Source: Terripilifer ovatus
GTDB taxonomy: Bacteria > Pseudomonadota > Alphaproteobacteria > Rhizobiales > Beijerinckiaceae
Direction: 5' to 3'
DNA: 61,233 nt
Assembly: GCA_029222685.1 (NCBI GenBank)
Contig: JARHVB010000084.1
Coordinates: forward strand, 1 to 61,233
Made by a program: the position numbers and the translations under genes
Shown: positions 26,157 through 33,779 of the stretch, in pieces
How positions within the stretch are numbered: position 1 is the first letter of the stretch
Layout of the letters: each line of letters begins with the position of its first letter
The notes under the pieces: model-generated
Databases searched by the model: none
The model's input: only the letters and a program-made list of their open reading frames with translations
Told to the model about the DNA's origin: nothing

Positions 26157-27917
26157 TCAGGTGTTGCGCTGTCCGGTCGAGCCGGTGCTGCGTTCGACGC
26201 CCGGCGGGATGTGGATGTCGATCAGGCAGACGCCGCCGGCTTCCATGATCTCCACGCCCTTCTTGATCGCGGCCGGCAGATCGGCGACCGATTTGATCGG
26301 GCCGATGCCGGTGGCGCCCTGCGACTCCGCGAACTTTGCGATGTCGACGAACGGCTCCGACATGGCGAGGCCGATCCAGCGATTGCCGACCGGGCGATTG
26401 CGCCGCTTTGCGACCGTTTCCTGATGCAGCTCGTCGTTGAAATACGACTGGTTGTTGTTGATCAGCACCAGCAGCGGAATCTTGTGCTTCACAGCGGTCC
26501 AGATGGCATGACCACCCATCATGAAATCGCCATCGCCGAGCACAGTGATCGTCGGGCGGCCGATATCGGCATTGGCCAGCGCCACGCCGACCGAGATCGA
26601 CGGACCCGACCCGATGCCGCCGCCGCCGTCCTTGCCCATATAGGCGCCAGGATCGCGCCACGGCCACAGATCGCACGGCCATTGCCGCGCCACCGCCGCG
26701 AAGGAGATCTTGTCCGGATCGGCCACGGTCTCGCGCAGCACCTTCGCCACGTCCTGCATGCGGATGCGCGATCCGTCACCCGGCGTGAAGCCCTTGCGGA
26801 CCGGAGCGCGCCACGGATCCTTCTTTCCCTTGCCGAGCGCGGCGTTGAGATCGGCGACCACGCTGGCGGGCGAGGCGGAGATCAGGAGATCGCTCGGCGC
26901 CGTGCCCTGGTAGATCATATGCGCACCGTTGTGCAGATGATGGTCCATGCTGATGCTGACGACCTTGCCGGTGAAGTCGGTTCCCTTCGGCGGGCTGACG
27001 CTGCCGTTGAGATCGACCCATTCGAAGGCGACGACGAGATCGCTCTCGGCGGTGATGTCGTGGATCGCCTTGCCCGGCTGGTTGTACGGCTCCACCACAT
27101 GGGCCGGATGATCGGTCGGGAACATCGCGCCGTTCTTGAGATCGGTCATCACGCAGGCGCCGAGCGTCTCCGCCAGTTGCACGCGTGCATCCCATTCGGC
27201 CTGCGAGCGCGAGCCGCGCCCAAACAGCAGCATCGGCTTCTTCGCGGCCTTCAGCATCGCCACCAGCGTGTCGATGTCGGACTTCTGCGCGCGCGGCGGC
27301 GCCGGCGGCTGAAAGCGCTTCATGTCCGGCATGGCCGGCACCTTGTCGAGCGACTGCTCCTGCAGGCCGGCGTCGAGCACGATATAGACCGGCGCGCAGG
27401 GCTCGGTCCGCGTCGCGATATTGGCTTTCGCGAAGGCGTCGACGATGGCCGGGGCCGAGGTCGGCAGGTTGTCGAACTTGATGAGATCGCGCACGATGCC
27501 GGCCTGGTCGGCCGACGTGTGGATCCAGTCGATCCACGGGCGGCGCTGATGCGAATCCACCGGGCCCGTCGCGCCGACAATCATCATCGGCACGCGATCG
27601 CAGAAGGCGTTGAAAATGCCCATGTGGGCGTGCATCAGGCCGACATTGGAATGAACGATCGCCACCATCGGCTCGTTGGTCGCCTTGGCATAGCCGTGGG
27701 CGATGCCGACCGCGTGATCCTCGTGCATGCACAGCAGGATGCCGGGATTGCGGTTGCCGAGATGATTGACGAGAGAATCGTGCAGGCCGCGATAGCTGGC
27801 GCCGGGATTGATCGCGGCATATTTGAAGCCGCAAAGGCGCAGCATCTGGGCTGCGACGTCGGAACCCCAGGCGATCTTGTCGTCGGGTTGGCCTTCTGGC
27901 GTGTCAAGATAGGGCAT
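26157..27917 (-). CDS. ThDP-dependent enzyme of the acetolactate synthase / benzoylformate decarboxylase superfamily
   Basis: The 586-residue protein shows the three-domain build of ThDP enzymes. The cofactor-activating glutamate is E66 in CMHEDHAVGIAHGYAK, and the diphosphate motif is GDGDFMMGGHAIW ending in LLVLINNNQSYFND. It has no signal peptide. It is longer than typical ALS-like decarboxylases by a few N-terminal residues and lacks an obvious FAD-binding signature, so a 2-oxoacid decarboxylase or C-C lyase is as likely as a synthase. It faces the MDR gene and is divergent from the FAH gene, with 242 bp between. Confidence 0.85.
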   Translation of the reverse strand: MPYLDTPEGQPDDKIAWGSDVAAQMLRLCGFKYAAINPGASYRGLHDSLVNHLGNRNPGILLCMHEDHAVGIAHGYAKATNEPMVAIVHSNVGLMHAHMGIFNAFCDRVPMMIVGATGPVDSHQRRPWIDWIHTSADQAGIVRDLIKFDNLPTSAPAIVDAFAKANIATRTEPCAPVYIVLDAGLQEQSLDKVPAMPDMKRFQPPAPPRAQKSDIDTLVAMLKAAKKPMLLFGRGSRSQAEWDARVQLAETLGACVMTDLKNGAMFPTDHPAHVVEPYNQPGKAIHDITAESDLVVAFEWVDLNGSVSPPKGTDFTGKVVSISMDHHLHNGAHMIYQGTAPSDLLISASPASVVADLNAALGKGKKDPWRAPVRKGFTPGDGSRIRMQDVAKVLRETVADPDKISFAAVARQWPCDLWPWRDPGAYMGKDGGGGIGSGPSISVGVALANADIGRPTITVLGDGDFMMGGHAIWTAVKHKIPLLVLINNNQSYFNDELHQETVAKRRNRPVGNRWIGLAMSEPFVDIAKFAESQGATGIGPIKSVADLPAAIKKGVEIMEAGGVCLIDIHIPPGVERSTGSTGQRNT

Positions 27918-28159
27918 TGGCTGTCAGCTTCCTCCTGGTGGGGATTTGATCGGGAATTTTTGCGGCTCGCGCCCTTTGCCCACGCGGCCATTTCGCCCCC
28001 CGTAACACTCCCCGTGGGCGGAGGGAAGAGGCAGGTAAAAAGACAAGGCGAAAGCAAGCTGCCATACCATTTCGTTATGGGAGGATCGCACTTGTCGATG
28101 GCGCCGGGTCGCGCGTATATGACCGCCTGTTCTGCAAACGGATACTGAGGCGAGGAAAC

Positions 28160-29011
28160 ATGAAACTCACATCATTCGAGGTAAACGGAAAAGCCAGCTG
28201 GGGCGCGGTCGTTGACGGCGGCCTGGTCGATCTCGGCAAGCGGCTGAGCGAATTCACTGATCTGCGCTCGCTGATCGCCGCCGACGGCTTCGCCAACGCG
28301 AAAGCGGCCCTGGCTTCGGCCAAGCCCGACTACGCCCTCGACAAGGTGCGCCTGCTGCCGGTCATCCCCAATCCGGACAAGATCATCTGCGTCGGCCTGA
28401 ACTATGCCGACCATGTGGTCGAGACCAAGCGCGAGAAGACCGAGGATCCGGCGCTGTTCGTGCGCTTCCCCAACAGCCAGATGGGCCATCTCGAGCCGAT
28501 GCTGGTGCCGCCGGAATCGAGCCATCTCGACTATGAGGGCGAAATCGCCGTCATCATCGGCAAGGGCGGCCGCCGCATCAAGGAAGCCCAGGCCTATGAT
28601 CACGTGGCTGGCTTCTCCTGCTACAATGACGGCTCGATCCGCGACCTGCAATGGGCGACGACGCAATGGACGACGGGCAAGAATTTTCCGGCGACCGGCG
28701 CTTTCGGTCCATGGATGACGACGACCGATGAAGTGCCGGCGAACAGCCTGCTGACCCTCGTTACCCGTCTCAACGGCAAGGAGATGCAGCGGGCCACCAC
28801 GGACATGATGGTGCATTCCATCCCGCGCCTCATCGCCTTCATCTCGGTCTTCACCGAACTGGTGCCCGGCGACGTTATCGTCACCGGTACGCCGGGCGGC
28901 GTCGGCGGCCGCAAGAATCCGCCGCTGTTCATGAAAGACGGCGACATCGTCGAGATCGAAGTCGACAAGGTCGGCGTCCTGCGCAGCCCGGTGAAGGCCG
29001 AGAAGGTCTGA
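28160..29011 (+). CDS. Fumarylacetoacetate hydrolase (FAH) family protein
   Basis: The 283-residue protein has an N-terminal lid region and the FAH catalytic domain: VGLNYADHVVETK, LFVRFPNSQMGH, HLDYEGEIAVIIGKGGR with the metal-binding E-x-E pattern, and FGPWMTTTDEV. Family members hydrolyse or isomerise acyl-pyruvates and decarboxylate ring-cleavage products. The strong site GCGAGGAAAC precedes the start. It lies 28 bp ahead of an extradiol dioxygenase gene, which suggests it acts on that enzyme's cleavage product. Its closest known functions (fumarylpyruvate hydrolase, acylpyruvase, HpaG-like) cannot be separated here. Confidence 0.88.
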   Translation: MKLTSFEVNGKASWGAVVDGGLVDLGKRLSEFTDLRSLIAADGFANAKAALASAKPDYALDKVRLLPVIPNPDKIICVGLNYADHVVETKREKTEDPALFVRFPNSQMGHLEPMLVPPESSHLDYEGEIAVIIGKGGRRIKEAQAYDHVAGFSCYNDGSIRDLQWATTQWTTGKNFPATGAFGPWMTTTDEVPANSLLTLVTRLNGKEMQRATTDMMVHSIPRLIAFISVFTELVPGDVIVTGTPGGVGGRKNPPLFMKDGDIVEIEVDKVGVLRSPVKAEKV

Positions 29012-29039
29012 TCCGAAGGGTCTCGATAGGGAGGTTGTC

Positions 29040-30020
29040 ATGCGGCCGCAAGCGCTAGGCTATATCGCGATCAGCGCCCGGTCGCTCGACGACTGGGCCG
29101 GTTATGCGCCGAAGTTCATCGGCCTGCAGAAGGTCGATAGCGGCGGCAAGACAATCGCCTTCCGCATGGATGACCGCCGTCAGCGCCTCGTCGTAGAGGA
29201 AGACGGCGGTTCGACCATCAAGACCTATGGCTGGGAAATGGCCGACGCGGAGGCGCTCGCCGCCATGGCGGCGCGGCTCGAGCAGGCTGGTCTAAAGGTG
29301 GAGCCCGGAACCCGCGCGTTGGCGGATGAACGCCGCGTGCGCGATCTCGTCATCCTGCATGATCCCGCCGGCAACCGCCTCGAACTGTTCCATGGCGCTG
29401 AGGTGGCGAGCGATCCCTTCGTGCCTGGCCGCAATATCTCCGGTTTCCGCACCGGTCCGCTCGGTATCGGCCACACCGTGCTGCATTCTGCGCGTATCGA
29501 CGAGATGATCGCCTTCTACCGCGACGTCATGGGCTTCGGCGTCAGCGATTTCTACGACAAGCCGTTCAAGGCCTGTTTCTTCCACGTCAACGGCCGCCAT
29601 CATTCCTTCGCCGTCATCGAACACACGCAGGACATGGTCCATCATCTGATGATGGAATATTGCAACCTCGACGACATGGGCCAGGGCTATGATCTGGCGC
29701 AATCCGAGGAAGGCCGCATCGCGGTGACGATCGGCCGTCATGCCGGCGACTATGTGATGTCCTACTACACCTGGACGCCGTCGAAGTTCATGATCGAATG
29801 CGGCTGGGGCGGCAAGCAGATCGATCCGGCGACATGGACGCCGGGCGAGCGCGCTGCCGGTCCCAGCATCTGGGGCCACGACCGGCTGTGGATGTCGCCG
29901 GAAAAGCGCAAGGAAGCCCGCGAAATCTGCCTGCGCAATGCGCGCGATGGCCTGCGCCAGCCCGTGCAGGTGATCGAAGGCAATTTCGATCTGCTGCCGG
30001 GTGTTGTGCCGCGGCCTTGA
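29040..30020 (+). CDS. Type I extradiol dioxygenase (VOC superfamily, BphC-like)
   Basis: This 326-residue two-module VOC protein carries its metal site in the C-terminal module. H145 in GIGHTVLH, the HH pair at 201-202 in DMVHHLMMEYCNLDDMGQG and E253 in KFMIECGWGG match the 2-His-1-Glu iron site of 2,3-dihydroxybiphenyl dioxygenases, and the HH at 187-188 (RHHSFAVIE) matches the catalytic histidine region. GGGAGG precedes the start. It forms a two-gene operon with the FAH gene, so the pair probably opens a catechol-type ring and processes the product. The natural substrate is unknown. Confidence 0.87.
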   Translation: MRPQALGYIAISARSLDDWAGYAPKFIGLQKVDSGGKTIAFRMDDRRQRLVVEEDGGSTIKTYGWEMADAEALAAMAARLEQAGLKVEPGTRALADERRVRDLVILHDPAGNRLELFHGAEVASDPFVPGRNISGFRTGPLGIGHTVLHSARIDEMIAFYRDVMGFGVSDFYDKPFKACFFHVNGRHHSFAVIEHTQDMVHHLMMEYCNLDDMGQGYDLAQSEEGRIAVTIGRHAGDYVMSYYTWTPSKFMIECGWGGKQIDPATWTPGERAAGPSIWGHDRLWMSPEKRKEAREICLRNARDGLRQPVQVIEGNFDLLPGVVPRP

Positions 30021-30057
30021 AGGCTGACTGGCATGATTTAATGCGCAACAAACTCCC

Positions 30058-30200
30058 AGAAGCCCTCATCCTGAGGAGCGCCTGAAAGGCGCGTCTCGAA
30101 GGACGGGGGCGTCAGCCGCGGCCTTCCAACAGCGTCATGACGGCCACGATGGTTGATAGGCTGCGGCGTATCGCCCCCGTCCTTCGGGGCTTCTGTTGGG
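30058..30200. repeat. Dispersed palindromic repeat pair (family A)
   Basis: One copy, CAGAAGCCCTCATCCTGAGG through CGTCTCGAAGGACGGGGGCG (30058-30111), is followed by a shortened inverted copy, CCCCCGTCCTTCGGGGCTTCT (about 30174-30194). The same sequence occurs at 50916-51089 and in part at 91-111. It occupies the gap between the converging VOC and acyl-CoA dehydrogenase genes. Confidence 0.8.
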
Positions 30201-30213
30201 CTTCTTGCAAATT

Positions 30214-31416
30214 TTACTTCGCACCCCAGCGCCAGAAGTCCATGCCTTCCTCGGCGACATGCCGAGCCAGCACCATCTTGTGCACCTCGCTGGCGCCATC
30301 GACCAGCCGCGCCTGCCGCGCATAGCGGTAGATCCACTCCAGCACGGTGTCCTTCGAATAGCCGCGCGCGCCGTTGAGCTGGATCGCGGTGTCGGCGGCA
30401 AGATGTAGTGTGTCGGCCACATGCAGCTTGGCGCCTGATACCTCCTTGCGGGCGAAATCGCCCTGATCGAGTTTCCAGGCTGCGCGCATGACGAGCAGCC
30501 GGCCGATGTCGATGGCATGGGCCAGCTCGCCGAGCTTCATCTGCACGCTTTCATAATCCGCCAGCCGTTTGCCGAAGGCATGCCGTTCGCTCACATAGGC
30601 AGAGGCGATCTCGACGCAGCGCTTCGACAGGCCGAGCCAGCGCATGCAATGGGTCAATCGCGCGGGGCCAAGACGAATCTGCGTCACCTTCAATCCGTCG
30701 CCGACGTTCATCAGGACATTCTCGTGCGGAATTTCCAGCCCGTCGAATTCGATCTCGCAATGGCCGCCGTGTTCTTCCGGCCCCATGATCGGAATGCGCC
30801 GCACGATGCGCCAGCCCGGCTGGTTCTTGTGGAACAGGAAGGCGGTAAGCCCTTTGCGTGCGTCGTCCGAGGTGCGGGCGATGAGAATGAAATGCGCCGC
30901 CTCGCCGGCGCCGGTGATGAACCATTTGCGGCCGTTGATGACCCATGTGTCGCCGCGCCGTTCCGCCCGCGTCACGATCATCGTCGGATCGGAGCCGCCG
31001 CCGGGATGCGGCTCGGTCATGGCGAAGGAGGAGCGCACCTTGCCTTCGACGATCGGACGCAGCCAGGTTTCTTTCTGCGCCGGCGTGCCGACTTTGGCGA
31101 GCACGCTCATATTGCCGTCGTCGGGCGCACTGCAGTTGAAGGCGACCGGTCCGAAGATGGAACGGTTGGCCTCTTCATACATCGCCGCCCAGCCGACGAT
31201 GGGCAGTTCCATGCCGCCGAACGCGCGCGGCGACTGCGGCGCCCAAAGGCCCGCGGCGCGCGCCCTGGCGCGCAGCGGCTCCAGCCTGTCGAGGCGGATG
31301 TTTTCGTGCGCGTCATAATTGCCGCGGTCGCTTTCGAGCGGCAGAATTTCCTTGTCCACAAAGGCGCGGGTGCGCAGCCGGATGTCTTCGAGATCGTCGG
31401 GCAGGGTGAAATCCAT
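30214..31416 (-). CDS. Acyl-CoA dehydrogenase, ACAD10/11-like
   Basis: The 400-residue flavoprotein has the standard ACAD blocks: SSFAMTEPHPGGGSDPT for FAD and substrate, INGRKWFITGAG, and a C-terminal helical domain with LNGARGYSKDTVLEWIYR. The catalytic-base position reads LVDGASEVH where medium-chain enzymes have YEGT, so aspartate replaces glutamate as in the ACAD10/11 subgroup. It would oxidise an acyl-CoA and pass electrons to ETF. It lies 12 bp downstream of an SDR gene on the same strand. Confidence 0.9.
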   Translation of the reverse strand: MDFTLPDDLEDIRLRTRAFVDKEILPLESDRGNYDAHENIRLDRLEPLRARARAAGLWAPQSPRAFGGMELPIVGWAAMYEEANRSIFGPVAFNCSAPDDGNMSVLAKVGTPAQKETWLRPIVEGKVRSSFAMTEPHPGGGSDPTMIVTRAERRGDTWVINGRKWFITGAGEAAHFILIARTSDDARKGLTAFLFHKNQPGWRIVRRIPIMGPEEHGGHCEIEFDGLEIPHENVLMNVGDGLKVTQIRLGPARLTHCMRWLGLSKRCVEIASAYVSERHAFGKRLADYESVQMKLGELAHAIDIGRLLVMRAAWKLDQGDFARKEVSGAKLHVADTLHLAADTAIQLNGARGYSKDTVLEWIYRYARQARLVDGASEVHKMVLARHVAEEGMDFWRWGAK

Positions 31417-31428
31417 GATGGACCTCGA

Positions 31429-32205
31429 TCAGAGAGATGAAACCAGATGGCCGCCGTCAACGGCGATGACCGATCCCGTCATGAACGATGACGACTGCGA
31501 CATCAGCAACAGTATGACGCCGTCGAGATCTTCGGGCCGGCCGAGGCGGCGCTGCGGCACGCGCAGCAATTGCGCCCGGCCGGCTTCGGTCTGGAAGAAG
31601 GGCGCCGTCATCGGCGTTTCGATATAACCCGGCGCCAGCGCATTCACCCGGATGTCGTGGCGCGCCCATTCGAGCGCCATCTGCTTGGTCAGTTGCGCCA
31701 GCGCTGCCTTCGAGGTGGCATAGGCGGAGAGGTTGCTGCCCTGCCGCAGCGCCAGAATGGAGGCGATGTTGACGATCGACCCGCCGGTCCGTCCCGCGAT
31801 CATCGTCTTCGCCACTTCGACGGCCACATGCCGCGCGCCTGACAGGTTGGTCGCGATGACGGTGTCCCACTCGTCGGGTGACTGGTCGACGAGCGCACGC
31901 GCCGGCGCGATGCCCGAGTTGTTGACGAGGCCGTCGATCTGTCCGGCCATGGCCCTGGCTTGCGCCACGCCATCGCGGATCGATGCGGCGTCGGTGACGT
32001 CCATCGTCACCGCATCGGCCTGGCCGCCTGCGGCGCGAATGTCGGCGACCAATTGCTCAAGCCGCTCGCGCCGCCGCGCCGCGCCGATGACCCGCGCGCC
32101 TCTGGCTGCCAGCATGCGCGAGAAATGCTCGCCGAGACCGGACGAGGCGCCGGTCACCAGAATGCAGGCGCCGCTCAGATCGGCGGTGATTGTTCCAGAG
32201 AGCAT
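31429..32205 (-). CDS. Classical SDR-family oxidoreductase
   Basis: The 258-residue protein has the complete SDR set: nucleotide loop TGASSGLG (18-25), NNSG (95-98), catalytic S149, and Y162/K166 in YATSK. The C-terminus PEDLDGVILLLMSQSSSFMTG is typical of FabG-like NAD(P)-dependent ketoreductases. It is immediately upstream of the acyl-CoA dehydrogenase gene, so a beta-oxidation-like or side-chain oxidation role is plausible. The substrate is unknown. Confidence 0.88.
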   Translation of the reverse strand: MLSGTITADLSGACILVTGASSGLGEHFSRMLAARGARVIGAARRRERLEQLVADIRAAGGQADAVTMDVTDAASIRDGVAQARAMAGQIDGLVNNSGIAPARALVDQSPDEWDTVIATNLSGARHVAVEVAKTMIAGRTGGSIVNIASILALRQGSNLSAYATSKAALAQLTKQMALEWARHDIRVNALAPGYIETPMTAPFFQTEAGRAQLLRVPQRRLGRPEDLDGVILLLMSQSSSFMTGSVIAVDGGHLVSSL

Positions 32206-32502
32206 CGACCGTCCTGCGTTCCCGTTGTGACGGGATCATTTCAGTCGGTCGCCGCGCCGCGCGCAAGTGAATTCGCGCGGCGCATGCATGTCGCGAGATG
32301 CAGGTGTCGCCTGCGCAGCAGGCGAGCGGGGATCCAGACCTGAGGATCCAGCGCATCACTGTCGACGCCAACGCTCAATATTGACGCCGTTGCATAGACT
32401 GGTTTCCCGCTCCCGCTTTGCGCGTCGGGAATGACAAGGACTGCGGACTTTGACTCCTGGATCCCCGCTCACCCGCTGCGCGGGTGTCGGGGATGACAGT
32501 CG
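32206..32502. repeat. 297-bp gap with dispersed repeat, family C, copy 2 (core 32305-32497)
   Basis: From about 32305 the gap holds GGATCCAGACCTGAGGATCC, GGTTTCCCGCTCCCGCTTTG and ATCCCCGCTCACCCGCTGCG blocks with nested short inverted repeats, related to 19266-19432. No gene is seen. The flank nearest 32206 should contain the promoter of the SDR-ACAD pair. Confidence 0.65.
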
Positions 32503-33672
32503 TTACTTCCCCCACAGTTCCTTCGAAGCAATCCGCGCGCCTTCCGACAGCGCTTCGAGCTTCGCCCACATGATCGAGGGATGGACCCTGCGATAGAACG
32601 GCCCCTGCGCGAAGCCGCAATCGGTGCCCGCCATCACATTCTCGCGGCCGATCAGCTTGGCGATGCGCACGATGCGCTCGGCGACGAGTTCGGGGTGCTC
32701 CACCACATTGGTCGCATGGCTGATGACGCCGGTGGCGAGCATCTTGCCCTTGGGGAAATGGCCGTTGCCCCAGACCTTCCATTCATGCTCGTGGCGCGGG
32801 TTGGCGCCCTCGATAACGAAGCAATTGGCCTTGATCTTGAGGAATTCGTCCATGATGTCCTTGAGCGGCACGTCGGTCGTGTGCGGGCCGTTCCAGCTTC
32901 CCCAGCAGACATGGTAGCGCACCATCTCCTCGGGGATGCCGCGCAGCGAATGGTTGATGAGCTCGACCTGGCGGCCGAGCCACTTCTTGTAGTCGGCGAA
33001 GCTCGCCGGCGGCACCATGCGGTCGTAGGTCACGGCGAAGCGCGCATCGTCGAGCTGCACGACGATGCCGGAATCGACGATCATCTTGTATTCGGTGTTC
33101 ATCGCCTCGGCGATGGCGACGAGAATGTCATCGTCGCTCTTGTAATATTCATTGGTGCGGTCGGGAATGACGGAGGTCGGCGAGGCGACCGGCAGGAAGC
33201 CCTCTTCGACGCCATTGGCCTTCAGCGCCGCCTTGAGATGGTCGATGTCACGCTGCACGGCAGCCTGTCCGGTATAGGAGAGCGGGCCGACGCAGACGGA
33301 TTCCATCGTCGTCGCCATGCCTTCCTTGGCGTCCATTTCGTCATAGAAGGCGGCAAAACGCGTGCGGTCGGCGCCGGCGCGCCAGGCATTGATGCCGGGC
33401 TTGAACGGCCGGCGCTCGAAGCCGCTCATGCGCTCGAGCACATATTGCGACCAGCTGATGCCCTTGCCAAATTCACCGTCACTCGGGATGTCGATGCCGG
33501 CGTCCTTCTGTTGCTTGACGACGAGCTTCACTTCTTCGGCGAGGGATTTCTCGTGCGCGGCTTCGTCGACAGGCTTGCCGGCCTGCTTGTCACGCAGATA
33601 GGAGACAACCGAATCCGGGCGGATGAGGCTGCCGACGTGCGACGTCAGAATGCGGTCGGTGCTGCGCTTCAT
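32503..33672 (-). CDS. MetE-core protein (cobalamin-independent methionine synthase II family)
   Basis: The 389-residue protein corresponds to the C-terminal catalytic barrel of MetE only. Zinc ligands are all visible: H254 and C256 in RYHVCWGSW, E288 in FVIEGANPR and C352 in GTDCGFA. The opening SHVGSLIRP is typical. AGGAAAC precedes the start. Known relatives include core methionine synthases that use methylcobamide donors and the epoxyalkane:coenzyme M transferase of Xanthobacter. The gene stands among catabolic genes with no methionine or folate genes, so methionine synthesis is not assured. A paralogue is at 40607-41734. Confidence 0.85.
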   Translation of the reverse strand: MKRSTDRILTSHVGSLIRPDSVVSYLRDKQAGKPVDEAAHEKSLAEEVKLVVKQQKDAGIDIPSDGEFGKGISWSQYVLERMSGFERRPFKPGINAWRAGADRTRFAAFYDEMDAKEGMATTMESVCVGPLSYTGQAAVQRDIDHLKAALKANGVEEGFLPVASPTSVIPDRTNEYYKSDDDILVAIAEAMNTEYKMIVDSGIVVQLDDARFAVTYDRMVPPASFADYKKWLGRQVELINHSLRGIPEEMVRYHVCWGSWNGPHTTDVPLKDIMDEFLKIKANCFVIEGANPRHEHEWKVWGNGHFPKGKMLATGVISHATNVVEHPELVAERIVRIAKLIGRENVMAGTDCGFAQGPFYRRVHPSIMWAKLEALSEGARIASKELWGK

Positions 33673-33779
33673 GGTGTTTCCTGCAACCTCTGTGTGAAAA
33701 AGTCCGGCTGCTTTCTAACGGGCAACCGGGATAACGGCAAGGTTGACAGGGAGGCTGATGATAAAATCGGCCGAGAAAA

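Noticed and set aside
26211..28148. A 645-codon plus-strand frame opposite the ThDP enzyme
   Set aside because: Antisense shadow: the composition is dominated by Arg, His and Asp, and the opposite frame has clear ThDP motifs.
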